DNA from: JAVKFF01 sp040226215 | GTDB taxonomy: Bacteria > Pseudomonadota > Alphaproteobacteria > DSM-16000 > Inquilinaceae | NCBI GenBank assembly: GCA_040226215.1 | Contig: JAVKFF010000170.1 | Location: 1-23,518, forward strand | Direction: 5' to 3' | Length of the DNA: 23,518 nucleotides | Shown: positions 13,509-21,269 of the stretch, piece after piece | Numbering within the stretch: the first letter of the stretch is position 1 | Layout of the letters: the number at the start of each line of letters is the position of its first letter | The notes under the pieces: model-generated | What the model saw: only the letters and a program-made list of their open reading frames with translations | What the model was told of the DNA's origin: nothing | The model's database searches: none | Position numbers and translations under genes: made by a program

Positions 13509-16500
13509 ACCTGATCCGCCTCGCCATCGAGCGGCCGATCGCCGTCATCGCCGGCGTCGTCATGGTGGTGATGTTCGGCTGGATGGCGCTGCAGTCCATC
13601 CCCATCCAGCTGACGCCCGACATCAGCCGCCCGGTGATCCAGGTATCGACCGGCTGGCCCGGCGCCTCGCCCTATGAGGTGGAGCGCGAGATCCTGATCC
13701 CGCAGGAAAATGCGCTGCGCGGCCTGGACGGCCTGGTGGAGATGCGCGGCGAGGCCGGTTTCGGCGGCGGCTCGATCACGCTGGAATTCGCCGTCGGCAC
13801 CGAGATGGATCGCGCCCTGCTGCTCGCCAGCAACCGCCTCGACGGGGTGTCGGGCTATCCCGAGGAGGCGAGCGAGCCGTTCATCGCCACGGCCGAGGGC
13901 GGGCCGGAGGACGCCATTGTCTGGTTCATCCTGACCAGGGCGCCCGGCAACCTGACGCCGATGAACGAGTACGGCCGTTTCGTCGAGGACGTCATCGTCG
14001 AACGCATCCGCCGCGTGGACGGCGTGGCTGATGCCGGGTTCTTCGGCGGCACGACGCTCGAGATGCAGGTGATCGTCGACCCCGACCGCATGGCGCGATA
14101 CGGCATCACCGTGTCGGCGCTGCTGGCCGCCCTGCGCGCGGCCGACGTCTCCCTGACCGCGGGCACGGTCGAGGAGGGCAAGCGTGCCTATGTCGTGCGC
14201 ACGGACGGCGAGTTCGACAGCCTGGACCGGGTGCGCGACGTGCCCTTGCGATCCGTGGAGGACCCGGAGACGGGCGCGCTCGGCCGGGTGACGCTGACCG
14301 ACGTCGCCACGGTGCGCTTCGCCTATGCCGAGCCGGAAGCGTCGATCCGCTTCCTGGGCGAGGAGGCGATCGCCATCAACGCCCAGCGCGAGACCGGCGC
14401 CAATGTCATCGCGGTCCTGCGCGATGTCGAAGTGGCGATCGCCGAGCTCAGCGCCGGTCCGATCGCCGCGGAGAACCTGCGCATCGTCACCGCCTACCGC
14501 GCCAGCGACTACATTGAATCGGCGATCGACCTGGTGCTGCAGAACATCCTGGTCGGTGGCGGCCTGGCGGCCGCCGTGCTGCTGGTCTTCCTACGCTCCG
14601 GCCGGGCGACGCTGGTGGTCTCGCTGGCCATCCCGGTCTCGGTCATCGGCTCCTTCGTGGCGATGGCGGCGCTCGGCCGCTCTCTCAACGTCATCTCGCT
14701 GGCCGGCATCGCCTTCGCCGTGGGCATGGTCGTCGACGCCGCCATCGTCGTGCTGGAGAACATCTTCCGGCTTCGCCAGGCCGGCCTGTCCGGGCGCGAG
14801 GCCGCCTATGAGGGCGCGCGGCAGGTCTGGGGTGCCGTGCTGGTCTCCGCCCTGACGACCGTGATGGTCTTCATCCCGATCCTGGTGATGGAGCTGGAAG
14901 TGGGCCAGCTGTTCCGCGACATCGCCGTCGCCATCTCCGTCTCCGTCCTGCTCTCCCTGCTGGTCGCCGTCACCCTGATCCCCGCACTGGCGTCGCGCCT
15001 GCTGGCGGGCGAGGCGGTCAGCGACACCGCCCGCCGGCTGCCCCTGCCCGTGTTCGACCAACTGGCGCGGGCGTTCGCCTGGGCGGTCACCGGCTTCGCC
15101 CGGACGATCTCCCGCTTCAAGGTCCTGGCGCTGCTCGTCGTCGGCGCCGTCGCCGCCGCCTGCGTGCTGGTGACGATCGAGCTGGCGCCGGAGCCCGACT
15201 ACCTGCCGCAGGGCGACCAGAACTTCATCGCCGGCAGTCTGATCCCGCCGCCCGGCTTAAACCTGCGGACGATGACCGAAACGGCCGGACGCATCGAGGG
15301 CGCGCTGCGCCCGCTGTTCGCTGCCCCCGAAGCCGAAGATGACGGCGGTCAGCCCGCCGATGACGGCGGACCGGTCCTGATCGAGTCCTTCTTCATGGTC
15401 GTGCTCGAAGGCTTTGGTTTCATGGGCGTCACCGCCACGGACGAAAGTCGGGTCGCCGAACTTATCCCGCAACTCCAGCAGGTCGCCTTCCTGGAACCGG
15501 GAACGCTCAGCTTCTTCAGCCAGGTGTCGCTGTTCGGCGGAGGACTGGGCGGCACGCGCACCATTTCCATCGACATCGGCGGCGGCGAGCTGGAGACCAT
15601 CATCGCCACCGCGCAGGAGGTCGCCGGCCGGCTCGCCACCGTCTTCCCACCTCAGGAAGGGCATCAGTTCCGGCCCGTGCCCGGGCTGGAGTTCGGCTCG
15701 CCGGAGGTCCATGTGCGGCCCGATCCGCTGCGCCTTGCCGACAACGGCGTGACCGCGCAGGAGCTTGGCCTGACCGTGGACGCCTACAATGGCGGCATGC
15801 GGGTGGCCGAGATCACTGTCGAGGGCGAGCGCCTCGACCTCATGCTGCGGGGACCGGATGGCCTGATCGCCCGCACCCAGGAGATCGGCGCCATTCCCGT
15901 GGTCACCCGGACGGGCGCCATCGTGCCCGTCTCCAGTCTGGCCGAGGTGGTCAGCGCCGCCGGTCCCACCGCGATCCGCCGGCTGGAGCGCCAGCGCACG
16001 ATCAGCCTCATCCTGTTTCCGCGCGGAGATATCCCGCTGGAGGAGGCCATCGCCACCGTCGAGAGCGAGATCCTGGAGCCGATGCGGGCAGCGGGGCTGC
16101 CGCCGAGCGTGCGCTTCGACATTTCCGGCACGGCGGACGAGCTGACGCGCACCTGGGAACGCATGCAATGGGACCTGGCGCTGGCCGTGGTCATCGTCTA
16201 CCTGGTGATGGCGGTGCTGTTCGAGAGCTTCGTCTACCCGCTGATCATTCTGATCTCGGTGCCGCTGGCCGCCGCCGGTGGCCTGTTCGGGCTGCACGCG
16301 CTCAACCTCTACCTGCCGGCGGGCCGCGTCCAGAACCTCGACATGCTGACCATGCTGGGCTTCGTCATCCTGGTGGGCATCGTCGTCAACAACGCCATCC
16401 TGCTGGTCCACCAGGCGCTGTTCCACCGCCGGCAGGAAGGCATGGACGTGGTCGCCGCCATCGTCGAGGCGACGCGCAACCGCATCCGGCCGATCTTCAT

Positions 16501-16747
16501 GTCGACGCTGACCAGCATCTTCGGCATGGCGCCGCTGGTGTTCTTCCCCGGCGCCGGGTCGGAGCTCTATCGCGGCCTGGGCTCGGTCGTGCTGGGCGGT
16601 CTGGCCCTGTCCGCCGTCCTCACCCTGCTGATCGTCCCGCCCCTGCTGGCTGTGTTCATGGGGCTGATCGAGCGGGCCGGCGCCCGTCCGGCGGCGCGTC
16701 AGCAGAACCGGCTGGACGCTTTCCGGGCACCGGCGGCAGGCGAGTAG
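13505..16747 (+). CDS. RND-family efflux pump, inner-membrane subunit
   Basis: A 1080-residue proton-driven efflux transporter of the AcrB/CusA superfamily. It has an N-terminal helix (IAVIAGVVMVVMFGW), a large periplasmic loop, a TM2-TM6 block from about 343, a second loop, and TM8-TM12 near the C terminus. WPGASPYEVE near 51-60 is family-typical. In TM4 the proton-relay region reads GMVVDAAIVVLEN, giving Asp411 followed by Ala412 where AcrB has Asp407-Asp408. In TM10 it reads GIVVNNAILLVHQ (Asn962-Asn963) where AcrB has Lys940. This resembles single-Asp branches such as the metal-exporting group, but no Met-rich metal path is evident, so the substrate class is open. It is the second gene of a two-gene unit with no outer-membrane factor or regulator nearby. 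Confidence 0.94.
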   Translation: MNLIRLAIERPIAVIAGVVMVVMFGWMALQSIPIQLTPDISRPVIQVSTGWPGASPYEVEREILIPQENALRGLDGLVEMRGEAGFGGGSITLEFAVGTEMDRALLLASNRLDGVSGYPEEASEPFIATAEGGPEDAIVWFILTRAPGNLTPMNEYGRFVEDVIVERIRRVDGVADAGFFGGTTLEMQVIVDPDRMARYGITVSALLAALRAADVSLTAGTVEEGKRAYVVRTDGEFDSLDRVRDVPLRSVEDPETGALGRVTLTDVATVRFAYAEPEASIRFLGEEAIAINAQRETGANVIAVLRDVEVAIAELSAGPIAAENLRIVTAYRASDYIESAIDLVLQNILVGGGLAAAVLLVFLRSGRATLVVSLAIPVSVIGSFVAMAALGRSLNVISLAGIAFAVGMVVDAAIVVLENIFRLRQAGLSGREAAYEGARQVWGAVLVSALTTVMVFIPILVMELEVGQLFRDIAVAISVSVLLSLLVAVTLIPALASRLLAGEAVSDTARRLPLPVFDQLARAFAWAVTGFARTISRFKVLALLVVGAVAAACVLVTIELAPEPDYLPQGDQNFIAGSLIPPPGLNLRTMTETAGRIEGALRPLFAAPEAEDDGGQPADDGGPVLIESFFMVVLEGFGFMGVTATDESRVAELIPQLQQVAFLEPGTLSFFSQVSLFGGGLGGTRTISIDIGGGELETIIATAQEVAGRLATVFPPQEGHQFRPVPGLEFGSPEVHVRPDPLRLADNGVTAQELGLTVDAYNGGMRVAEITVEGERLDLMLRGPDGLIARTQEIGAIPVVTRTGAIVPVSSLAEVVSAAGPTAIRRLERQRTISLILFPRGDIPLEEAIATVESEILEPMRAAGLPPSVRFDISGTADELTRTWERMQWDLALAVVIVYLVMAVLFESFVYPLIILISVPLAAAGGLFGLHALNLYLPAGRVQNLDMLTMLGFVILVGIVVNNAILLVHQALFHRRQEGMDVVAAIVEATRNRIRPIFMSTLTSIFGMAPLVFFPGAGSELYRGLGSVVLGGLALSAVLTLLIVPPLLAVFMGLIERAGARPAARQQNRLDAFRAPAAGE

Positions 16748-16766
16748 GCCTGCACGCGCGCATGCG

Positions 16767-17000
16767 TCACCGTCGGCGCAGGCGCAGGCGGAATTCCCCG
16801 TCGGCCTCGCCGCTCGACAGCACCTCCTGGCCCGTCTCCTGGCAGAAGGCGGCGATGTCGTCCGGCGCCTTGGGATCGGTCGCCAGCACCTGCAGGATGT
16901 CGCCCGACCGCATGGCGGCGAGCTCGCGCCGCGTCCGCAGGACCGGCATCGGACACTTCATGCCGCGGACGTCGAGCAGACGGTCCTCGCCGCCGGCCAT
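16767..17000 (-). CDS. TusA-family sulfurtransferase/sulfur-carrier protein
   Basis: A 77-residue TusA/SirA-like protein. TusA relays persulfide sulfur in tRNA 2-thiolation and related pathways. The signature CPMP is at residues 16-19 (DVRGMKCPMPVLRTRRELA), with Cys16 as the sulfur-accepting residue. The beta-alpha-beta fold follows (DILQVLATDPKAPDDIAAFC). The ATG at 17000 is chosen because it begins just before the domain; the same frame runs upstream into DUF423 coding sequence with no family content. It starts five bases after the DUF423 stop, so it is the downstream gene of that pair. Whether it is true TusA or one of the accessory paralogues (YeeD-like, DsrE-linked) cannot be settled here. 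Confidence 0.88.
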   Translation of the reverse strand: MAGGEDRLLDVRGMKCPMPVLRTRRELAAMRSGDILQVLATDPKAPDDIAAFCQETGQEVLSSGEADGEFRLRLRRR

Positions 17001-17005
17001 GATGG

Positions 17006-17407
17006 TCAGCTGACCCGTCCCATCGTCAGGATGCCGGCGGCGACGAGCACGCCCCAGCCGGCGATCATGCCCACGCCACCGATAGGCGTCACCGCGCCCA
17101 GCAGGCGCGGCGCGCCGAAGGCCATCAGGTAGAGCGTGAGCGAGAACAGGGCGGCGCCGGCGAAGAAGGCGTAGCCCGCCACCAGCAGCAGCGTCCGGAC
17201 CGTATTGTCGTCGACGGTGGCCAGGATGACGGCCACGCCCAGCAGCGCGGCGGCGTGGATCAGCTGGTAGTGCGTACCGGTCTGGATCCATTCCAGCGAT
17301 TGCGGCAGCACACGGTCTTCCAGCACATGGGCGGCGAACGCGCCCAGGGCGACGGCGAGGGCGCCATGGATGCCGGCGAACAGCAGCATCAAACCCATTT
17401 CGGCCAT
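17006..17407 (-). CDS. DUF423 (YgdD-like) small membrane protein
   Basis: A 133-residue integral membrane protein of the DUF423 family, whose function is unknown. Four hydrophobic segments are evident at about 5-27, 48-64, 72-97 and 104-127. Family motifs are ALGAFAAH near 20-27, THYQLIHAAALL near 45-56, LFSLTLYL near 88-94 and AVTPIGGVGMIAGW near 105-118. AGGAGAT lies six bases before the start. It follows the ALDH7 gene after 36 bases and precedes the TusA-like gene by five, so the three are probably co-transcribed. DUF423 and TusA-like genes share no known pathway with the dehydrogenase. Confidence 0.9.
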   Translation of the reverse strand: MAEMGLMLLFAGIHGALAVALGAFAAHVLEDRVLPQSLEWIQTGTHYQLIHAAALLGVAVILATVDDNTVRTLLLVAGYAFFAGAALFSLTLYLMAFGAPRLLGAVTPIGGVGMIAGWGVLVAAGILTMGRVS

Positions 17408-17443
17408 CCTAATCTCCTGCCCCGGGGCGACGCGCCACCGGGG

Positions 17444-18946
17444 TCAGAGGTCGAAAGTGATGCCCTGCGCCAGCGGCAAGGCGGTCGAGTAGTTCACCGT
17501 CTGCGTCTGACGGCGCATATAGGCCTTCCAGGCGTCGGAACCGGATTCCCGGCCGCCGCCCGTCTCCTTCTCGCCACCGAAGGCGCCGCCGATCTCGGCC
17601 CCCGATGGGCCGATATTGACATTGGCGATGCCGCAATCGCTACCGGCCGCGCCGAGGAACCGCTCGGCCTCCCGCAGGTCGTTGGTGAAGATGCACGAAC
17701 TCAGCCCCTGAGGCACGGCATTGTGCAGGGCGAGCGCATCGTCGAAGGAGGCGACCCTCATTATGTATAGAATGGGCGCGAAGGTCTCCGTTTCAACGAT
17801 TCCCGATTGCTGCGGCATTTCGACGATGGCCGGACGGACATAGGCGCCGCCCTCGGGCACGTTCTGCGTCACGCGTCCGCCGCCATGGACCGTGCCACCC
17901 TCTGCCTTCGCGCGCACCAGTGCCGCGTCCATCGCCTCGGCGGCCGCCTCGTCGTTGAGCGGGCCGACGAGGGTGCGATGATCGAGCGGGTCGCCGATCG
18001 GGATCTTGGCATAGGCCTCCTTCAGGGCGGGCACCAGCCGGTCGTAGACGGCCTCGTGGACGAGCAGACGGCGCAGCGAGGTGCAGCGCTGACCGGCCGT
18101 GCCGACGGCGCCGAACACGATGGCGCGCACCGCCAGCGACAGGTCGGCGCTTTCGCCCACGATCATGCCGTTGTTGCCGCCCAGTTCCAGCAGGCTGCGG
18201 CCGAGGCGTCGGGCAACCCGCGGCGCCACCTCCTGGCCCATGCGCACCGACCCGGTGGCGCTGATCAGCGGCACCTCCGGGCTGTCGACCAGGCGCTCGC
18301 CGACTTCCCGGCCGCCAATGATCACCTCGTGCAGACCTTCCGGCGCATCCTCGCCGAACTTCTCCATGGCGCGGCGCAGCAGCGCGTCGCAGGCGAGCGC
18401 GGTCAGCGGCGTCTTCTCCGACGGCTTCCAGATGACCGGGTCGCCGCACACCAGCGCGATGGCCGTATTCCAGCTCCACACCGCGACGGGGAAGTTGAAG
18501 GCGCTGATCACGCCGACCGGGCCCAGCGGCTGCCAGGTCTCCGCCATCCGGTGCCCGGGACGCTCCGAGGCGATGGTCAGGCCGTAGAGCTGGCGCGAGA
18601 GACCGACCGCGAAGTCGCAGATGTCGATCATCTCCTGCACCTCGCCCAGGCCTTCCTGCACGATCTTGCCCATCTCGATGGTCACCAGGCGGCCCAGCGT
18701 GCCCTTGTTGGCGCGCAACTCCTCGCCCAGAAGGCGCACCAGTTCGCCGCGCCGCGGCGGCGGCACCTCGCGCCAGGCCTCGAAGGCGGCGCGCGAGCGG
18801 GCGATGGCGGCGTCGACCTCCTCGACCGGCGTGTCGTGAACGGCTGCGATCTCGCCGCCGTCGATCGGCGACCGCACCGGCCGGTTGCCGGTGGTTACCT
18901 TGTCGCTGCCGACGCCGAGGGCTGAAAGCAGATCCGTCGCATCCAT
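17444..18946 (-). CDS. amaB: ALDH7-family aldehyde dehydrogenase (L-piperidine-6-carboxylate/alpha-aminoadipic semialdehyde dehydrogenase)
   Basis: This NAD-dependent enzyme oxidises alpha-aminoadipic semialdehyde (in equilibrium with piperidine-6-carboxylate) to alpha-aminoadipate in lysine and pipecolate breakdown. The 500-residue protein resembles human ALDH7A1 closely as I recall it: GEVQEMIDICDFAVGLSR, AFNFPVAVWSWN, SLLELGGNNGMIV, GTAGQRCTS, SDCGIANVNI and GGRESGSDAWKAYMRR. Catalytic Cys288, general base Glu254, Asn151 and the Arg immediately before the Cys are present. The start at 18946 has AGAGGAA upstream; an in-frame ATG at 19045 would add a non-conserved 33-residue tail and would start inside a likely -10 box. 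The symbol follows Pseudomonas usage and is an assignment by similarity. No other lysine-catabolic gene is in the window. Confidence 0.9.
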   Translation of the reverse strand: MDATDLLSALGVGSDKVTTGNRPVRSPIDGGEIAAVHDTPVEEVDAAIARSRAAFEAWREVPPPRRGELVRLLGEELRANKGTLGRLVTIEMGKIVQEGLGEVQEMIDICDFAVGLSRQLYGLTIASERPGHRMAETWQPLGPVGVISAFNFPVAVWSWNTAIALVCGDPVIWKPSEKTPLTALACDALLRRAMEKFGEDAPEGLHEVIIGGREVGERLVDSPEVPLISATGSVRMGQEVAPRVARRLGRSLLELGGNNGMIVGESADLSLAVRAIVFGAVGTAGQRCTSLRRLLVHEAVYDRLVPALKEAYAKIPIGDPLDHRTLVGPLNDEAAAEAMDAALVRAKAEGGTVHGGGRVTQNVPEGGAYVRPAIVEMPQQSGIVETETFAPILYIMRVASFDDALALHNAVPQGLSSCIFTNDLREAERFLGAAGSDCGIANVNIGPSGAEIGGAFGGEKETGGGRESGSDAWKAYMRRQTQTVNYSTALPLAQGITFDL

Positions 18947-19041
18947 GGCTTCACATTTCCTCTGTGCTGCGTCCTGTTCACTGCCGACACGTCGGGATCG
19001 GGTGCCGGAGCGGGCCGTCGTTTCGTTGATCGTCTGGCGAG

Positions 19042-19070
19042 GCATAACGGCCGCTGCGTCGGTGGCGCAA
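19042..19070 (-). promoter_or_regulatory. Predicted promoter of the ALDH7-DUF423-TusA unit
   Basis: On the minus strand TTGCGC (19070-19065) and TTATGC (19047-19042) are separated by 17 bases, a fair sigma70-type arrangement in the 135-base gap after the fructokinase gene. It predicts a leader of roughly 90 bases before the start at 18946 and argues against the upstream ATG at 19045. Confidence 0.35.
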
Positions 19071-19081
19071 GCCCGGCCATG

Positions 19082-19972
19082 TCACCAGAGCCATGCAGCG
19101 CCCCGAACGCCGCTCGAATCGCCATGCGCCGCCTTGCGCAGGGGGGTCACGCACTCACCGCCGAAGGTGTAGCGGGGCAGCAGCGACGGCACCTCCTCGT
19201 AGATCTCGTCGACATTGGACATGCCGCCGCCGAGCACGATCACGTCCGGATCGACCATGGTGACGACCGCGCCCAGGCCACGGGCCAGCCGGTTCATGTA
19301 GCGGGTCATGCTGGCCTTGGCGAGCGCGTCGCCGCCCTTGGCCGCCGCCACGATTTCGGGAGAGCTCATGCGCCGCCCCGTCACCCGTTCGAAGTCCTTG
19401 GCGAAGCCGGTGCCGGAGATCCAGGTTTCCAGGCAGCCCCGCTTGCCGCAATAGCATTCCGGCCCGGGCAGTTCGCTCTCGTCCATCCAGGGCAGCTGGA
19501 TGTGGCCGAATTCTCCGGCCGCTGCGTTCGGGCCGACGAGCGGATTGCGCTCAGCGGCGATGCCGGCGCCGCAGCCGGTGCCGATGATCACCGCGAAGAC
19601 CGTGTGTGCCCCTTCCCCGGCACCGTCCACCGCCTCGGACACGGCCAGGCAGTTGGCGTCGTTGGCGGTGCGCAGCGGCCGGCCCCAGGCCTGTTCCAGG
19701 TCGATGTGGAAGGTGCGCCCGTTGAGCCAGGTGGAGTTGGCGTTCTTCACCCGCCCGGTCACCGGCGAGATCGCGCCCGGCATGCCGACGCCGAGCGTCG
19801 CCGCGCGACCGGCCCGCTGCTCCAGCTCCCGGGCGACGCCGATCACCGCGGCGACGGTGCCTTCATAGTTCTCCTGGGGCGTCGGCACGCGCTTGCGTGC
19901 CAGCTCGCTACCGGCCTGATCGAGGAGAATGCCCTCGATCTTGGTGCCCCCCAAATCGATCCCGATGCGCAT
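19082..19972 (-). CDS. mak: ROK-family fructokinase (Mak-like)
   Basis: A cytosolic ATP-dependent hexokinase of the ROK family, 296 residues. It resembles E. coli Mak (manno(fructo)kinase) along most of its length as I recall it: MRIGIDLGGTKIEG, GRVKNANSTWLNGR, RTANDANCLAVSEAVDGA, VIIGTGCGAG, VDPDVIVLGGGMSNVD and the C-terminal HGDSSGVRGAAWLW. The catalytic base is Asp105 in NDAN. The ROK zinc site is present as His157, Cys173, Cys175 and Cys180. The start is preceded by purine-rich GAAGAAGACGAAA. It diverges from the telA-like gene and precedes the ALDH7 unit on the same strand, but a likely promoter in between suggests separate transcription. Phosphorylation of fructose or mannose is inferred from the similarity. 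Confidence 0.88.
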   Translation of the reverse strand: MRIGIDLGGTKIEGILLDQAGSELARKRVPTPQENYEGTVAAVIGVARELEQRAGRAATLGVGMPGAISPVTGRVKNANSTWLNGRTFHIDLEQAWGRPLRTANDANCLAVSEAVDGAGEGAHTVFAVIIGTGCGAGIAAERNPLVGPNAAAGEFGHIQLPWMDESELPGPECYCGKRGCLETWISGTGFAKDFERVTGRRMSSPEIVAAAKGGDALAKASMTRYMNRLARGLGAVVTMVDPDVIVLGGGMSNVDEIYEEVPSLLPRYTFGGECVTPLRKAAHGDSSGVRGAAWLW

Positions 19973-20028
19973 TTTCGTCTTCTTCTTTTCTCCGGCGTTC
20001 CCATCTCCATCCGGTCGGCGATCCGGCA

Positions 20029-20047
20029 GCGCAGAAATCGGCTGCGC
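20029..20047. other. Short inverted repeat in the mak-telA divergent gap
   Basis: GCGCAG (20029-20034) and CTGCGC (20042-20047) flank a 7-base spacer in the 142-base gap between the divergent fructokinase and TelA-family genes. A TATGCT box at 20064-20069 could be a telA -10, though no good -35 stands in front of it. The inverted repeat is positioned where an operator could overlap that promoter; evidence is weak. Confidence 0.25.
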
Positions 20048-20114
20048 GGCACGCGTATTCCGCTATGCTGAGACGTGTTTTTTCATCCACGAATTTTGGC
20101 CAGTGGGAAGGGCG

Positions 20115-21230
20115 ATGACATCTCAAGAGACGGTGACGACCGAAGCACAGGTGAATACGGCAATTCAGCCGCTCACGCCACCGCCGAGCGGCGATGTCGT
20201 GCCCTATGAGCGGGCGGATGCGCCGGACCGCGGGCGAATCGAGGCACTGCTGAAGGATATCGACCCGGCCGACACCGCCTCCATCATCTCCTTCGGCGCC
20301 GAGGCGCAGGGCGAGTTGCGCGACATTACCGGCCAGATGCTGGAGGGCGTGCGCAACAAGGACACCGGTCCCGCTGGCGCCGCCCTGAACGAGGTGGTGA
20401 CCAGCGTCCGCGGCTTCGACGTCTCCGACCTCGGCGAGAAGCCGAACATCTTCCAGCGCCTGTTCGGTGCCGCCAAGCCGATCGCCAAGTTCTTCCAGCG
20501 CTACGAGACGGTGAAGCGGCAGATCCACGCGCTCAGGTCCCGCCTGGACGAGCACAAGGACCAGCTGATGCGCGACATCATCATGCTGGACAAGCTCTAC
20601 GCGGCCTCCCTCAACTACTTCCACGAGCTCGAGCTCTACATCGCCGCCGGCGAGGAGAGAATCAAGCGCATGGACGAGGTCGACATCCCGGCCAAGCGCA
20701 AGGAGGCCGAGGGCGAGGATCCGCTGGTGGCGCAGGAACTGCAGCGCCTAATCGCCGCGCGCAACGACCTGGAACGCAAGGTCCACGACCTGAAGCTCAC
20801 CCGACAGGTGACCATGCAGTCCCTGCCCTCGATCAACCTGGTGCAGGAGAACGACAAGTCCCTGATCACCAAGATCGATTCCACGGTTGTGAACACCATT
20901 CCCCTGTGGGAGATCCAGATCGCCCAGGCGGTGACCATCCACCGCTCCCGCGAGGCCGGCAAGACGGTGCGCGCCGCCAACGACCTGACCAACGAGCTGC
21001 TCGAAGCCAACGCCGCGAACCTGAAGCAGGCCAACGCCGAGATCCGCCGCGAGATCGAGCGCGGCGTCTTCGACATCGAGAGCGTGAAGAAGGCCAATGC
21101 CGACCTCATCGCGACGATCCAGGAGAGCATCCAGATCGCCGAGGAAGGCAAGCGCCAGCGCGCCGCGGCGGAGAAGGAGCTGGTCGCCTGCGAGGCCGAG
21201 CTGAAGAAGGCGCTGACCAGCGCGCGGTAG
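20115..21230 (+). CDS. telA: Toxic anion resistance protein, TelA family
   Basis: A 371-residue, mostly helical cytoplasmic protein of the TelA/KlaA family (toxic anion resistance), linked in various bacteria to tellurite, envelope stress or lantibiotic tolerance; biochemical activity is unknown. Long Glu/Lys-rich helices after residue 140 predict coiled coil. The family core near the middle reads TMQSLPSINLVQENDKS and STVVNTIPLWEIQIAQAV. The ATG at 20115 is chosen because GGAAGGG precedes it and the family region begins soon after. The frame extends 62 codons upstream, overlapping the start of the fructokinase gene, with no family content. No tellurite-resistance partner (terC or terD type, klaB) is adjacent. 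It converges on the Lon-related gene with a 39-base gap. Confidence 0.88.
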   Translation: MTSQETVTTEAQVNTAIQPLTPPPSGDVVPYERADAPDRGRIEALLKDIDPADTASIISFGAEAQGELRDITGQMLEGVRNKDTGPAGAALNEVVTSVRGFDVSDLGEKPNIFQRLFGAAKPIAKFFQRYETVKRQIHALRSRLDEHKDQLMRDIIMLDKLYAASLNYFHELELYIAAGEERIKRMDEVDIPAKRKEAEGEDPLVAQELQRLIAARNDLERKVHDLKLTRQVTMQSLPSINLVQENDKSLITKIDSTVVNTIPLWEIQIAQAVTIHRSREAGKTVRAANDLTNELLEANAANLKQANAEIRREIERGVFDIESVKKANADLIATIQESIQIAEEGKRQRAAAEKELVACEAELKKALTSAR

Positions 21231-21269
21231 CCGGCAGCGCAGGCCGATGCGGGAGGACGGCGCGGCGGC

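Noticed and set aside
15257..16426. A 389-codon minus-strand frame inside the RND pump gene
   Set aside because: It is fully antisense to a well-defined transporter; the composition is dominated by Gln, His, Asp and Arg without domains.
16748..16766. Possible terminator between the convergent RND pump and TusA-like genes
   Set aside because: The 19-base gap offers only 4-bp complementarity (ACGC/GCGT) and no U-tract.
20115..21230. A tellurite-resistance or plasmid-type kil/tel cluster
   Set aside because: Only a lone TelA-family gene is present; no terC-, terD- or klaB-type partner or plasmid replication gene is adjacent.
21210..21269. Possible terminator between the convergent telA and Lon-related genes
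   Set aside because: Only a 5-bp stem (GCGCT/AGCGC) is found, and it lies inside the telA coding end; the 39-base gap itself has no convincing hairpin.
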